DNA of 64,000 nucleotides from Candidatus Aminicenantota bacterium. GTDB lineage: Bacteria > Acidobacteriota > Aminicenantia > Aminicenantales > Saccharicenantaceae. This document shows, one piece after another, positions 28,002-37,521 of this stretch. Under the pieces are notes generated by a model. It was not told where the DNA came from. It searched no databases and saw only the letters and a program-made list of their open reading frames with translations. Positions within the stretch are counted from its first letter, which is position 1. Each line of letters starts with the position of its first letter. The position numbers were made by a program, and so were the translations under genes. The stretch lies in the NCBI GenBank assembly GCA_014360015.1, contig JACIYJ010000002.1:310001-374000 (forward strand). Direction: 5' to 3'.

Positions 28002-30326
28002 TTACTTATAGAGCGGGTCAGGGCTAACTTTAACTGTTTTGGTCATCACTTCTTGACCATTGACCGTTAACACTACCTGGTAAATTCCCGGGTCAACGCG
28101 ATTGGCTCTCATCCTTCTTTCAAAAAATATCTGCTGAGCCTGGTCCTGCGGCAGACGGCGATTCAAACTCCAGAAAACTTTTTGCAGACCCGCAGACTGG
28201 CCACCGTTTATTTCTTGAATAACCTGACCGCTCATATCTTTAACAATTACTGACACTTTGTTAGCCTGGTTTTTCAGGAAATAGTAGATGTTAACTCCAA
28301 CCGGCGGGTTGGGGGCCACAGCAAATTCTCCATAAGACTGACCACGGCGGTCGATCATCTGCCACTGAATGGCTTCCTGAACCTCAAAGAGATAGGCATC
28401 CTGGCTGAAGACTTTTTCGTTGAATTCTTTGAACGGATAGATATCAGCGATGTAAATACCACGGCCATAAGTAGCAATGACCAAGTCGCGGTCCCGCTTC
28501 TGGATGGCTAAGTCGTTGATAACTACATCAGGCACCTGCGCGGCGCCCATCCTCATCCAGTGTTTTCCCTGGTCAAAGGTCACATAGAGTCCATAATCAG
28601 TGGCTAAGTAAAGGATGTTGGGATTGTCCGGGTCTTCTTCTATGTCATTGGCCGGGTTATTCATGCCACCAGAGATATCTTCCCAGGTCTTACCCAGGTC
28701 TTTAGTCATATAAACATAGGTTTTATCCTCGTTGTGAGTCCGGTAGCCAGAATAGACGACATAACAGGTATTAACATCATGCTGGGAAGGCAGGACCCTC
28801 ATCACCCAGCGATCGTAAGGTATCAGGGCCCCCTTTATGCCTGGCTTCGGTTTACCCTTGGAATCGTAGAAACTGGCCGTAATGTTAGTCCAGCTCTGGC
28901 CGTAGTTGGTGCTGAGCTGGAGGTTGCCGTCGTCGGTTCCTGCCCAGTATATACCTGGCTTTTTGGGTGATTCGGCAAAGGTATAAATCGTTGCGTATTG
29001 GAGATTTGTTTTTTTGGATAGAGAGATTCGCTGTGGGTCATGCTTGCTTAGGTCTGGAGAAATGGTCTCCCAGGTTCCGGGGTCACCGTGACTTAATGAG
29101 CGATGGACATATTGTGAGCAAACAAAGACAATGCCCGGGTTGTGTGGCGAAAGATAAATCGGAGCATTCCATTGATACCTCTGGGGTTCAGCGCCAGACG
29201 CTTCTTCTTCAGGAGTATTGCGGCGGGCTAAGGAAATGGTTTCTCCGGTCTTAAAATTCATCCGGCTGGAAGCTCCGAACTGGCTTTCCCAGTAAATGTA
29301 TTCAGGGTTCCACCAGTCCCGGACTACATAAAAGCCATCGCCCGATGGCAGATACAGCCAGTCAGCCGGATAAACACCGTTCGGGTTTCTGGTCATCGAT
29401 GGGCCAAACCAGCAGCCGTTGTCCTGGGTACCACCCATTACGTTATAAGGCAGCTCATTGTCCACAGAAACATCGTAGAATTGCTGGGCAGCAATCGCCT
29501 CTTTCTGCGACCAGTGAAGGCCACCATCCCAGCTCTCGCTCACCCCACCATCATTGCCATTGAGGATGTGCTTTGAATTCAAAGGGTCAATCCAGACCAC
29601 TCTGGAATCAACATGGCATTTTTTGTTGGCTTCCCAGTTAGCAAACTGGAAAGTCTTGCCAGCATCTCTGGAAATGACTGTCCTGGTTTCTGGAGCTATC
29701 AGGACTTTATCATCGTTCGGGTCAACCACTAAACGGCCATAATAACCGGCTTCTACTTGATTGACCACCTCACTACCACCACTAATCTGGTATTCGGTCA
29801 TTCGCTTCCAGGTTTCTCCCTGGTCTTCTGACCGATAGATGACACCGGCTTTTTTAATCGGTTCCATCACTCTCAAAGCCTGGCCATAAATCATATCAAG
29901 CAAGCAACGATTAAGAGTTTGATAACGACTTCTGGTTTGATCAAAATCGCTGGCCAGGACCTCCGCTTCTTTAAGAGCCTCCAGAACTTCTTTTTTATCT
30001 TTGTAAACACTCTTAGCTTTGCTCAGTACAGCTGTGGGACTGATTTTCAGCTTAATCAGGAGCTCGGGATCAGCGCTGAGGTTTTCCAGATTATCCAGAA
30101 GATAAGCTTCATCTTTTACGTATTTTGGATCATAGGTCAGGTTTTTCTGAAAATCTTTTTTAACCGAAACCTTAGCCCGGTCAACGATCTTGAAGTTCTT
30201 CAGGTCAAACCCGGAAGAATCAGCCAGGAAAGTGGACAGAATCAGTTTATTAAGTTTTATCCTGCCATCCCTTGCTTCTTCAGCTTTTTTAACAATTTTT
30301 TCTGTCTCTTCAATGGCGGCCATCAT
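28002..30326 (-). CDS. VPS10/BNR-repeat propeller protein, C-terminal fragment of a frameshifted gene
   Basis: Open frame of 774 residues with sortilin/BNR-type propeller repeats. Asp-box motifs include SEDQGETW, SWDGGLHW, STNYGQSW and TKDLGKTW. The C-terminal 150 residues form a FlgD/secretion-type beta domain ending LTVNGQEVMTKTVKVSPD. The first 170 residues are helical. The coding pattern continues in this frame upstream to about 30440 (reading LVNKLNELVKDPDFQKS) before an in-frame TAG. The true N-terminus is in the adjoining fragment (30445-31179). Such secreted propellers are abundant in Aminicenantes-like genomes; their ligand is unknown. The gene is followed by the terminator at 27954-27979. 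Confidence 0.8.
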   Translation of the reverse strand: MMAAIEETEKIVKKAEEARDGRIKLNKLILSTFLADSSGFDLKNFKIVDRAKVSVKKDFQKNLTYDPKYVKDEAYLLDNLENLSADPELLIKLKISPTAVLSKAKSVYKDKKEVLEALKEAEVLASDFDQTRSRYQTLNRCLLDMIYGQALRVMEPIKKAGVIYRSEDQGETWKRMTEYQISGGSEVVNQVEAGYYGRLVVDPNDDKVLIAPETRTVISRDAGKTFQFANWEANKKCHVDSRVVWIDPLNSKHILNGNDGGVSESWDGGLHWSQKEAIAAQQFYDVSVDNELPYNVMGGTQDNGCWFGPSMTRNPNGVYPADWLYLPSGDGFYVVRDWWNPEYIYWESQFGASSRMNFKTGETISLARRNTPEEEASGAEPQRYQWNAPIYLSPHNPGIVFVCSQYVHRSLSHGDPGTWETISPDLSKHDPQRISLSKKTNLQYATIYTFAESPKKPGIYWAGTDDGNLQLSTNYGQSWTNITASFYDSKGKPKPGIKGALIPYDRWVMRVLPSQHDVNTCYVVYSGYRTHNEDKTYVYMTKDLGKTWEDISGGMNNPANDIEEDPDNPNILYLATDYGLYVTFDQGKHWMRMGAAQVPDVVINDLAIQKRDRDLVIATYGRGIYIADIYPFKEFNEKVFSQDAYLFEVQEAIQWQMIDRRGQSYGEFAVAPNPPVGVNIYYFLKNQANKVSVIVKDMSGQVIQEINGGQSAGLQKVFWSLNRRLPQDQAQQIFFERRMRANRVDPGIYQVVLTVNGQEVMTKTVKVSPDPLYK

Positions 30327-30444
30327 GTCTTCATCTCTAGCATAGATTTTCTTAGCCTCAGTGATGAGTCCTTTCCAGTTAACCGCAGTTGACTTTTGAA
30401 AATCTGGGTCTTTAACCAGCTCGTTAAGTTTATTGACCAGCTAA

Positions 30445-31179
30445 TCAGTTTAATATGAGTGAAATTAACGTATTTAAAGAAGGCTGGGTTGATTTTATAA
30501 TCCTTGAATTTATATTAAAATAAAATCCATCCCTGAAAAGAGAACGTTGATTGTAAAGGGCCGCGCCAACTCTTTCGCTCAAACCTAAGTTTACTTCTTC
30601 ATCTAAGCGAAGATAAACGATATTCGGGTTCTTAGGATAAATAGCCAGGCCATTCCGTCCAGTTTTCATTTTCTCCAGGTCAGGAAGACCGGCCGTCAGT
30701 TTCTTCCAGGATTTGCCGCCATCGGTAGATTTCCAGACGCCGTTTCCATGATAGGCAACCCGGCTGTGAATCGGCTCGCCAGTACCCAAATAAAGGATGT
30801 TGGGGTTGGACGGCGCAATGGCTAAATAGCCCAGGCTCTGATTGCCGTATTTTTCAAAAATCGGCTCAAAGTGAATCCCGCCATCCTCTGTCTTCCACAG
30901 GCCACCGGTGGCAGTGAGCACATAATAAACCTGGCTCTGTTCGGGCGGCACCGCAAAGTTAGTAATTCTTCCAGAAAAAGGCCATGGCCCTATGTGCCTC
31001 CAGGTAAACTGCTCCAGGTCTTTTGGCCTTAGCGGAATTTTCCCAGAAAAAACAGCTGATTTTTGAGATTCCTGTTTTTGACCCTTTGCAGCTGCAGTGA
31101 TAATGACTGCCAGAAAAATTAAAGAAAAAACCGCTATCCATTTTTTTGTGCTCATAACTCTGCCTAAAATGATAGACAT
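30445..31179 (-). CDS. VPS10/BNR-repeat propeller protein, N-terminal fragment of a frameshifted gene
   Basis: It starts at an ATG behind GGAGG (MSIILGRVMSTKK, then a signal peptide) and contains the first propeller blades. The first is TWRHIGPWPFSGRITNFAV, followed by the Asp boxes KTEDGG and KSTDGGKSW and NPNILYLGTGEP. The last sensible residues are about SLFRDGFYFN. The frame then becomes anomalous and ends at 30445. Reading one other frame from about 30512 gives KFKDYKINPAFFKYVNFTHI, and the frame of the C-terminal fragment resumes near 30440. The original product would have been about 1050 residues. Either two single-base errors in the assembly or a recent pseudogene explains this. Confidence 0.75.
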   Translation of the reverse strand: MSIILGRVMSTKKWIAVFSLIFLAVIITAAAKGQKQESQKSAVFSGKIPLRPKDLEQFTWRHIGPWPFSGRITNFAVPPEQSQVYYVLTATGGLWKTEDGGIHFEPIFEKYGNQSLGYLAIAPSNPNILYLGTGEPIHSRVAYHGNGVWKSTDGGKSWKKLTAGLPDLEKMKTGRNGLAIYPKNPNIVYLRLDEEVNLGLSERVGAALYNQRSLFRDGFYFNINSRIIKSTQPSLNTLISLILN

Positions 31180-31189
31180 CTTTCCTCCT

Positions 31190-31387
31190 TTATTTACGTT
31201 CATATCGATAGCTCTCTTTGCTCAATTTTCTGATTTCAGGAAAACTGACCCCATAGCCACAGATTTCTTCTCTAAACAACCTCTGCATTGAGCGAGCACT
31301 TTTTTCATTGGCTTTAGACTTAAGATGGAAGATGACTTCTTTGTCTGCGCTGACCGGGTTTATCTTTTTCTGTTTGGTATCGGCCAT
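31190..31387 (-). pseudogene. truncated DNA alkylation repair (AlkD-like) protein remnant
   Basis: A 65-residue frame. Residues 17-60 (VIFHLKSKANEKSARSMQR and GYGVSFPEIRKLSKES) resemble the N-terminus of AlkD-type HEAT-repeat alkylpurine glycosylases, which normally have about 230 residues. The frame stops soon afterwards, 10 bp before the start of the broken VPS10 gene. I see no continuation in the other frames. The likeness is short and judged by eye, so this may also be a genuine small protein. Confidence 0.45.
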
Positions 31388-31664
31388 ATCAATTTAGACT
31401 AATGCATTTTACCTATTTGACATCCTGCCTGCAAATCGAAATAAAGCTTTATAGCAATATAAAATTATTCTCTCTGGAACATGGCAGCCAGAGTAGCAGG
31501 AATAATAAGAATAGGCCATGGGAACGAAGAAATGGGAAGCCCGAAATCGGAAGCTAATTTCATAGATTCAGAGCGCTTTGAATTATCCCCCTCTTCCACA
31601 GATTTGGTCTGAAATGTTTTGTTCCGAAACAGTGAGATCAATTAAATTCAGAAAGATGCAAACC

Positions 31665-31874
31665 TCAGGACTTGCTCTTAGGCAGCGTCGAAATTCCAAG
31701 AAGAACATAAAGCGGACAGAAGCCAATCAGGCTGGTCAGGATGAAAATGACCGTCAGGATAGCCAAGATATAAGCAAGAGTCCCGTGAATAGCTTTAGTG
31801 AAAACCAGAACAGCCATGATGATGGCCACGATGATTCTGATTGTTCGGTCAATAGCACCCATATTCTTTTTCAT
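31665..31874 (-). CDS. DUF2892 (YgaP-type) small inner-membrane protein
   Basis: A 69-residue protein starting MKKNMGAIDRTIRIIVAI, the standard opening of DUF2892. It has two transmembrane helices (about 12-30 and 33-52) and the conserved GFCPLYVLLGIST end. The longer in-frame start at 31889 is less likely, because GGGAGG lies seven bases before 31874. In other bacteria this domain is often fused to or near rhodanese; here it stands alone. Function is not established. Confidence 0.85.
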   Translation of the reverse strand: MKKNMGAIDRTIRIIVAIIMAVLVFTKAIHGTLAYILAILTVIFILTSLIGFCPLYVLLGISTLPKSKS

Positions 31875-32033
31875 ATAATACCTCCCCAAAATATACCCTT
31901 TTTTTTATTATAAATGTTTTTTTAATCGTTTACCAGAAAAAATTTCTTCGGAAAGACGGACCGAGTTAATTGGCAAACCGGTTCAGACCCCGGTCCGGCC
32001 CTGCTCTGGCAACATTTTTCCTTGACCAATTCA

Positions 32034-34430
32034 TTAATCTTCTTCATAAAATCTGCGTCTGGTTTTCTTCGGTTTTTCGTTGATCGGGTCAGCATCCATG
32101 GCCCACATCCCACGGCCATGAGTGGCGATGACGATGATGTTGTCCCGCGGATGGATTATCAGGTCGTGGACATAGGTGGAAGGCAAGTTTCCGCCCAGAA
32201 CCTGCCAGGTTTTCCCTTTATCCTTAGAAACATAGACTCCCAGGTCAGTTCCTACATACAGGATGTTCGGGTCAACCGGGTCTTCTCTGATGACATTGAC
32301 CGGTCCGAGCGGGATGCCCTTTGAAATATCGATCCAGGTCTTGCCAAAATCCTTTGATACCCAGACATAAGGTAAAAAGTCATCGTCAGCCCGGCCGTGC
32401 TGGGTCATATAAACTGTACCCAAGTCGTACTGACTGGCCACGATTCTGGAGACCCACTTTTGATAGGGCAAGCCTCTGGTGATATCCTGCCACGTCTTGC
32501 CACCGTCTCTGGTCACCGATACCCGGCCGTCATCAGTTCCGACATAGATCAAACCATACATCAGAGGCGACTCAGAAATGGCTGTAATCGTATGGTACGG
32601 AATATCACCGACCTCATCTGGCTTGTAGTAGGTCAAATCAGGACTGATTCTTTCCCAGGTATCACCCCGATCGAGCGAGCGGAAAAGATACTGCATGCCG
32701 TGATAGATGATGTTCGGGTTGTGCGGAGAGATGATGAAATGAGCCAGCCACTGGCCGCGAAGCCTGGGTTCGTCAGGATAAGCCTTAGGCACAATCAGCT
32801 TGCTTCTTTCTGGTCCGGTTTTGCTTAGGTCAGTTCTGGTAAGGGTGCCGTAAAAACCGCAGGAATAGACTATGTTGGGATTGGTCGGGTCGATGGCATG
32901 ATGCGAACCTTCTCCGCCCGGAGCTCTTTCGAACTCTACAGCCGGAATCCGGTCGCGGCCCCGGCTTAGGTCAACTACAGCTCTGAAGCTTCCATGGTCC
33001 TGCATCGAACCATAAACGTGGAATGGTGTATCCATATCATAATTAACATTGAAAAACTGACAAACCGGCAGCGTCAGCCGCGAATTCTTCCAGTTTTTAC
33101 CACCATCATAAGAAATTTCGATTCCACCGTCATTAACATTGACCAGATAGTTGGAATTATCCGGGTCAATCCACAACCCGTGGTTATCAACGTGATACAT
33201 ATTTGGCACCCGTCTGAAGGTCTTACCACCATCATGAGAGACACTCATCGGCACACCCAGGATGTACACTGTTTCAGGCGAATTGGGATCAACTCGAATT
33301 TGGCCGAAGACCCAGCCATAAGTGCCGGAGTGTCTTTCGAGATAAGCTTTCATGTCCTCTGTGGTTGGAGCTACCAGTTTCCAGGTTTCACCAGCATCGT
33401 CAGAACGATAGACAGTGGCGCCTTTGATGATCCCGGTTGAAGGTAAACCATAAGCATCAAGTTTTTCTTCTTCGCCCGGTTCCCTGGACTTTTCATAATT
33501 ATCAACCAGCGCATAAAGTACATTGGGTTTTGAAAGACAGATATCAATCCCGATTCTGCCCCTGAACCGCGGTTCCGGCAAGCCATTGTTGATTGGCTTC
33601 CAGGTTTTACCACCATCAGTGGTTTTCCAGATGCCACTGCCGGTATAACCCGGTTCATTGCGTGGGTCATTCCATTTTTTCCTGACTCTTTGCCAGGTGA
33701 CAGCATACAGAGTTTCATTCTCTTTGGGGTCCATGACTAAATCGATGGCGCCCGTCTGGTCGTTGACATAAAGAATTTTTGCCCAGGTTTTACCGCCGTC
33801 TGTTGTTTTATAAACGCCTCTTTCGCTGTTAAAAGTCCATTCATGACCCGAAGCCGCCACATAAACAATATCAGGATTTTTGGGATGAATCACAATCCTA
33901 GCAATAGTGTTGGTATCAGTCAGCCCCATATGCTGCCAGGTTTTCCCGCCATCTGTAGATTTATAAATTCCGCAACCAGGATGAGAACTGCGGAAAATGT
34001 TGGCTTCACCAGTGCCAACCCAAATAATCTTTGGGTCAGATGGAGCAATGGCAATATCTCCGATTGAAGTGGACAGTTCTTGGTCAAAAATTGGCTCCCA
34101 GGTTGTTCCTTCATTCTCAGTCTTCCAGACACCACCGGAAGCTGTGGCAACATAAATCGTATAATTTTTTCCTTTGGGAGTGACCACTGCCACATCGGTG
34201 CAACGTCCACTGACATTGGTTGGTCCGAGAAATTGCCACTTCAGACTGGCATAGGGCGATGATTTTTTCATCTGAAGATGCTGTTCAAACCCCTTAAGCC
34301 TTACTTCAGGCGGCGTGTTCTGAATCCGCTGGGGCTTTTTCTGGTCTGCTGAAAAGCCAGAAAAAATGAAAAACAGGCAGACTAAAACTAAAAAAACAGA
34401 CAGGTTGATAAAAAATTTCTTCTTGACCAT
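32034..34430 (-). CDS. exported VPS10/sortilin-like BNR propeller protein
   Basis: Intact paralogue of the broken gene at 28002-31179. It has 798 residues with a signal peptide (about 4-27). Many Asp-box repeats follow: KTENEGTTW, KSTDGGKTW, KTTDGGKTW (twice), RSDDAGETW, SYDGGKNW, RSLDRGDTW, TRDGGKTW and SKDFGKTW. These build one or two beta-propellers. It lacks the helical insertion and the C-terminal beta domain of the other paralogue, ending instead in a short basic tail. It has no catalytic signature I recognise; a role in binding or presenting extracellular substrates is a guess. The start at 34430 has AAGGAGAGG upstream, better than the upstream Met at 34460. Confidence 0.88.
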   Translation of the reverse strand: MVKKKFFINLSVFLVLVCLFFIFSGFSADQKKPQRIQNTPPEVRLKGFEQHLQMKKSSPYASLKWQFLGPTNVSGRCTDVAVVTPKGKNYTIYVATASGGVWKTENEGTTWEPIFDQELSTSIGDIAIAPSDPKIIWVGTGEANIFRSSHPGCGIYKSTDGGKTWQHMGLTDTNTIARIVIHPKNPDIVYVAASGHEWTFNSERGVYKTTDGGKTWAKILYVNDQTGAIDLVMDPKENETLYAVTWQRVRKKWNDPRNEPGYTGSGIWKTTDGGKTWKPINNGLPEPRFRGRIGIDICLSKPNVLYALVDNYEKSREPGEEEKLDAYGLPSTGIIKGATVYRSDDAGETWKLVAPTTEDMKAYLERHSGTYGWVFGQIRVDPNSPETVYILGVPMSVSHDGGKTFRRVPNMYHVDNHGLWIDPDNSNYLVNVNDGGIEISYDGGKNWKNSRLTLPVCQFFNVNYDMDTPFHVYGSMQDHGSFRAVVDLSRGRDRIPAVEFERAPGGEGSHHAIDPTNPNIVYSCGFYGTLTRTDLSKTGPERSKLIVPKAYPDEPRLRGQWLAHFIISPHNPNIIYHGMQYLFRSLDRGDTWERISPDLTYYKPDEVGDIPYHTITAISESPLMYGLIYVGTDDGRVSVTRDGGKTWQDITRGLPYQKWVSRIVASQYDLGTVYMTQHGRADDDFLPYVWVSKDFGKTWIDISKGIPLGPVNVIREDPVDPNILYVGTDLGVYVSKDKGKTWQVLGGNLPSTYVHDLIIHPRDNIIVIATHGRGMWAMDADPINEKPKKTRRRFYEED

Positions 34431-34491
34431 AAACCTCTCCTTCTTTGAAATTATAATCACAAGATTTCTTTAACAAATCAGATATTTTTTA

Positions 34492-34785
34492 TCAAGTATT
34501 ATTTTTCTTATTTTCTGAATTCTGCTGTTCTTCCTTCTCTTCTTTTTCCACCACGATGGTCAGGTTGGAAGCTAAGGCAGCGATGGCCCCGATAGCTGCC
34601 CAGAGAGGAGCGATCAGAGTTCCAACAATGCCTACAGTCAGAGGAATTTCCATGAAGGTTTTACCCTCTTCAGTTTTGAAGATGATTCGGCGGGCATTGC
34701 CTTCCCTGATGATTTCTTTAATTTTTTCGATAATTTCAGAGCCAGAGACCCTGAATTCTTCGGTTCTGGTTTTCTTCTCTTCCAT
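34492..34785 (-). CDS. DUF4342 domain protein
   Basis: A 97-residue protein with the DUF4342 pattern: TEEFRVSGSEIIEKIKEIIREGNARRIIFK, then EGKTFMEIPLTVGIVG and a hydrophobic stretch APLWAAIGAIAALASNLTIVV, with a charged tail. It is possibly membrane-associated; function is unknown. Its ATG lies directly after the stop codon of the NTF2-like gene, and its AGGAGG ribosome site is inside that gene, so the two are coupled. Confidence 0.85.
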   Translation of the reverse strand: MEEKKTRTEEFRVSGSEIIEKIKEIIREGNARRIIFKTEEGKTFMEIPLTVGIVGTLIAPLWAAIGAIAALASNLTIVVEKEEKEEQQNSENKKNNT

Positions 34786-35334
34786 TTAAATCCTCCTTAC
34801 TGGATTAAATCCGGAAAAAGTTTTTTTCAGGATAACCTTAGAACCCGGCAGAAGGGAATTAGAATTTATTTCCTGCCAGGCTGAATAATTGATTTTCCAC
34901 ATCTTCCCTCTTCTAACCAGCTTGAAATTAAAACGGTAAAAAGAACCAGTTAACCAGACCAGCTTCCTTAAAGTTTCCAGCGGCCCGGATGAAAGCAGAA
35001 CATCAGTTTCAACCTGACTCTCGTCACCATTAACAGATACGAAAATATCCAGATGATGGATCACGATTCCCTTATAATTTTTGAAATAATAGTCAATTAA
35101 TTCTCCGTTTTTGAAAATATCTCGCTGCTCAAAATCTTTACAATCATCAGAGAGTAAAAAAAGAATTTTATCTCTATCTTTTTTTTCAGCCAGCTGAACC
35201 AGCTCGCTGATCATATTTTTTATAACTTCAGTATCATCTGGTTTTTTACAGACCACCTGAAAAAAGCTGAAAATAATTGAGAAAATCAGAACCAGGCTGG
35301 CTTGAGGGCTGATTGTTAACTTTTTTGGATTCAC
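34786..35334 (-). CDS. NTF2/SnoaL-like exported protein of unknown function
   Basis: A 182-residue protein with a hydrophobic N-terminus (about 13-29) ending at VVCKKP; the Cys does not sit in a good lipobox. The remainder alternates helices and strands (MISELVQLAEKKDRDKILFLLSDDCKDF, then VETDVLLSS and FKLVRRGKMWKINYSAWQEI), as in NTF2-fold proteins that follow Trp-Lys-Ile endings. No active-site motif is visible. It is translationally coupled to DUF4342. Confidence 0.6.
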   Translation of the reverse strand: MNPKKLTISPQASLVLIFSIIFSFFQVVCKKPDDTEVIKNMISELVQLAEKKDRDKILFLLSDDCKDFEQRDIFKNGELIDYYFKNYKGIVIHHLDIFVSVNGDESQVETDVLLSSGPLETLRKLVWLTGSFYRFNFKLVRRGKMWKINYSAWQEINSNSLLPGSKVILKKTFSGFNPVRRI

Positions 35335-35540
35335 CTTTTCTGATCCTTTATCTTATTCATTTTCATTCCAGATTTCTCTTCAAATTTTTTCAATTAATTT
35401 ATCAATAATTTCCCATCTACGGATAAAAGAGTTCCCCTTTTTCCTATCCGGCCCCTTCCATTTAAAATTCCACCCCTTAAATATTTTGCTATCCAAACAT
35501 TCATCTCTAATCAGGCCTGACCGGTTCTGTTTTTTTTTTT

Positions 35541-37412
35541 TCAACCCGCAGATACTCCCCCACCGCCACCGCCTCCCCCGCCACCTCCGCTGAAGCCGCC
35601 ACCACCGCCCGAAGAATAATGAGCGGCTGAAGTGCTGGCCTGACTTATAGTATTGGCTACTTTTTCAATTGAATTTACGACAGCGGTTATGGAATCAACG
35701 TTGTGGCTCATCGAAGATGAAGATAAAGCAGCCGCGCCAAATAACCAGCCGGTATTGGTAGTCTGTTCATTTTGTAAAATCAGGGGCAGCATTTTTATAA
35801 GTTTTTTCGCCTGACCGAAAAGAATGGCAAATACCAGATATTGGTCCCAGAGTTTGTAGGCTTCAGGCGGGATTTCCTTAAAATCGGAAAAATCATGGAG
35901 AAATCTTTCCAAGGCTTTCCATAGTTCATTTTCTTTAGCCCACTCTTTTTTTCTCCTTTTCAGTCGGGGTGATAAGATTAGCACTAATATTATCAGAACA
36001 GGAGATAAAGTAATAATGCCCAAGGGCAAAGAAATGGCCAGGAAAAGAGTATAAGCTTTTTGGCTTTCCGGTTCGATGAACTCCAGCTTTTTAGCTTCCT
36101 GATCAATTTCTTTTGACCACTGCCTGAAAAAGAGCTGGAATTCAGCCGGCACTTTTTTCATATAATTTATCATATCCTCCAGCCTGGCTTTTATCCCAGG
36201 CTCACCTTTTCCAATAATAATTGTTTCAAAAAGAAATTCCAGAACTTGTTTTTCGAATGGTTTGAGCTCAGTTTCTTGCTTATAAGGTTTTTTTAAAATA
36301 AAAACAGTTTCAGTTTTTAATTTATTACCCAGAAGCGTTTTCCTCGGCACCTGCTCATCTCTTATTTCGAGATAGCCGCGGCGGGCTAAATCAAATATAG
36401 TGGCTGTAAAAGCCACTGGCTGAATCTTCTGGCCTTCTCTTCTTAGAACCTGGACTAAAGCCGGGGGTAGTCTGGAAGGGATTTCTCTATAATACTCAGG
36501 TATATCATCAAATTTATAATCTTTCCCAATCTTTTCCCAGAAATAAAGATAAAGGCCAAGCCATAGCAGCGGACCAATAATCTGCCAGACAATCCAGATA
36601 GTCGCTCCGAGTTCCAAAATTCGTTGTTTTTTTTCTTCCGACTCTCTGGCTTTATTTATGGCCTGAATTGTTTTTTGCACATACTCAGCTTCTTCCTGTT
36701 TTATTTTTTCCTTACTATAGCCGCTAACTGGAATTCCATTGACCATTCCCGCCGGCCAGATTACCCTGATTTCAAAAATCTGATGCGAAGGAATATTGGT
36801 AGCCACAAAGCGAAAAGTTTTCAGATCCAGAATCTCTGCCTGTCCGGAAAGAGGCCCATGACCGTATATCAGAATATCATCTCGACTCTGAACCTGTTCG
36901 GGCAGGTGGACAATAACTTCAGCCCTGACTGTAGGTCGCTCCACTTCATTGCCAATGATCTGCCAGTAAAGCTCACTACCATCTGGATAATTCAGAATAG
37001 CCTTATTCACCCTGTAGGTAATATGAAAAGTCCGGCGTTCATTTCTGGCTCTAAACTGCCAGCGGGCCTGAAATTTCCCGTTGCTGACAACAGTTTCCAG
37101 GGGCAAATCTTTACCAGTTTCATCCTGGATCCTGAATTCTGTTATTTCTATTGGCAGACTGCTGAGATTTTTGCGGGCTACTAAGGGAATCCAGAGTGAA
37201 GCCCAGGAAAAATCGCCCTTAAATTCAAAGGTCAGATACTCATCCACCTGAAAAGAGCCATCTTTTTGCACATAAAGATCAGCTTTTAGCCTGGGAAAGT
37301 AGAAGTCCTTAACGGCAGTCCCTGCTGATAGAATCTGTTCTGATAAAATTGATAAAAGCAAAAAGAGAAAAAATCCCAGATTTTTTAATAAAGGTTTATT
37401 ATCCACCTGCAC
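35541..37412 (-). CDS. DUF2207 predicted membrane protein
   Basis: A 623-residue protein with the layout of DUF2207. It has a signal peptide, then an extracytoplasmic beta domain (about 30-240) with DLYVQKDGSFQVDEYLTFEFKG, and a transmembrane helix near 268-290. A cytoplasmic domain with IPSRLPPALVQVLRREGQKIQPVAFTATIFDLARRGYLEI follows. After that come two further helices near 460-485. The tail is almost pure glycine (SGGGGGFSGGGGGGGGGGG), a common but unexplained ending in this family. It starts with GTG behind GGAG. Function unknown. Confidence 0.88.
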   Translation of the reverse strand: MQVDNKPLLKNLGFFLFLLLSILSEQILSAGTAVKDFYFPRLKADLYVQKDGSFQVDEYLTFEFKGDFSWASLWIPLVARKNLSSLPIEITEFRIQDETGKDLPLETVVSNGKFQARWQFRARNERRTFHITYRVNKAILNYPDGSELYWQIIGNEVERPTVRAEVIVHLPEQVQSRDDILIYGHGPLSGQAEILDLKTFRFVATNIPSHQIFEIRVIWPAGMVNGIPVSGYSKEKIKQEEAEYVQKTIQAINKARESEEKKQRILELGATIWIVWQIIGPLLWLGLYLYFWEKIGKDYKFDDIPEYYREIPSRLPPALVQVLRREGQKIQPVAFTATIFDLARRGYLEIRDEQVPRKTLLGNKLKTETVFILKKPYKQETELKPFEKQVLEFLFETIIIGKGEPGIKARLEDMINYMKKVPAEFQLFFRQWSKEIDQEAKKLEFIEPESQKAYTLFLAISLPLGIITLSPVLIILVLILSPRLKRRKKEWAKENELWKALERFLHDFSDFKEIPPEAYKLWDQYLVFAILFGQAKKLIKMLPLILQNEQTTNTGWLFGAAALSSSSMSHNVDSITAVVNSIEKVANTISQASTSAAHYSSGGGGGFSGGGGGGGGGGGVSAG

Positions 37413-37521
37413 TTTACTCCTTCTAAGCTAAACATCAGGATAATTTCCACCATATCTTAGATAAAGAGCCATCCTAAATCAAATCAGATTTGCCCAGCAG
37501 ATGATAGAAAAAAGCTCAAGC

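Noticed and set aside
31578..31913. Plus-strand open frame of 111 codons
   Set aside because: It is antisense to the DUF2892 gene, which has the family motifs and a good ribosome site.
35541..35610. Glycine-codon run at the end of DUF2207 as a CRISPR or tandem repeat
   Set aside because: It is in-frame coding for a Gly-rich tail known from this family; no spacers are present.
36624..37184. Plus-strand open frame of 186 codons opposite DUF2207
   Set aside because: The DUF2207 frame on the minus strand is convincing, and this frame shows no ribosome site or recognisable domain.
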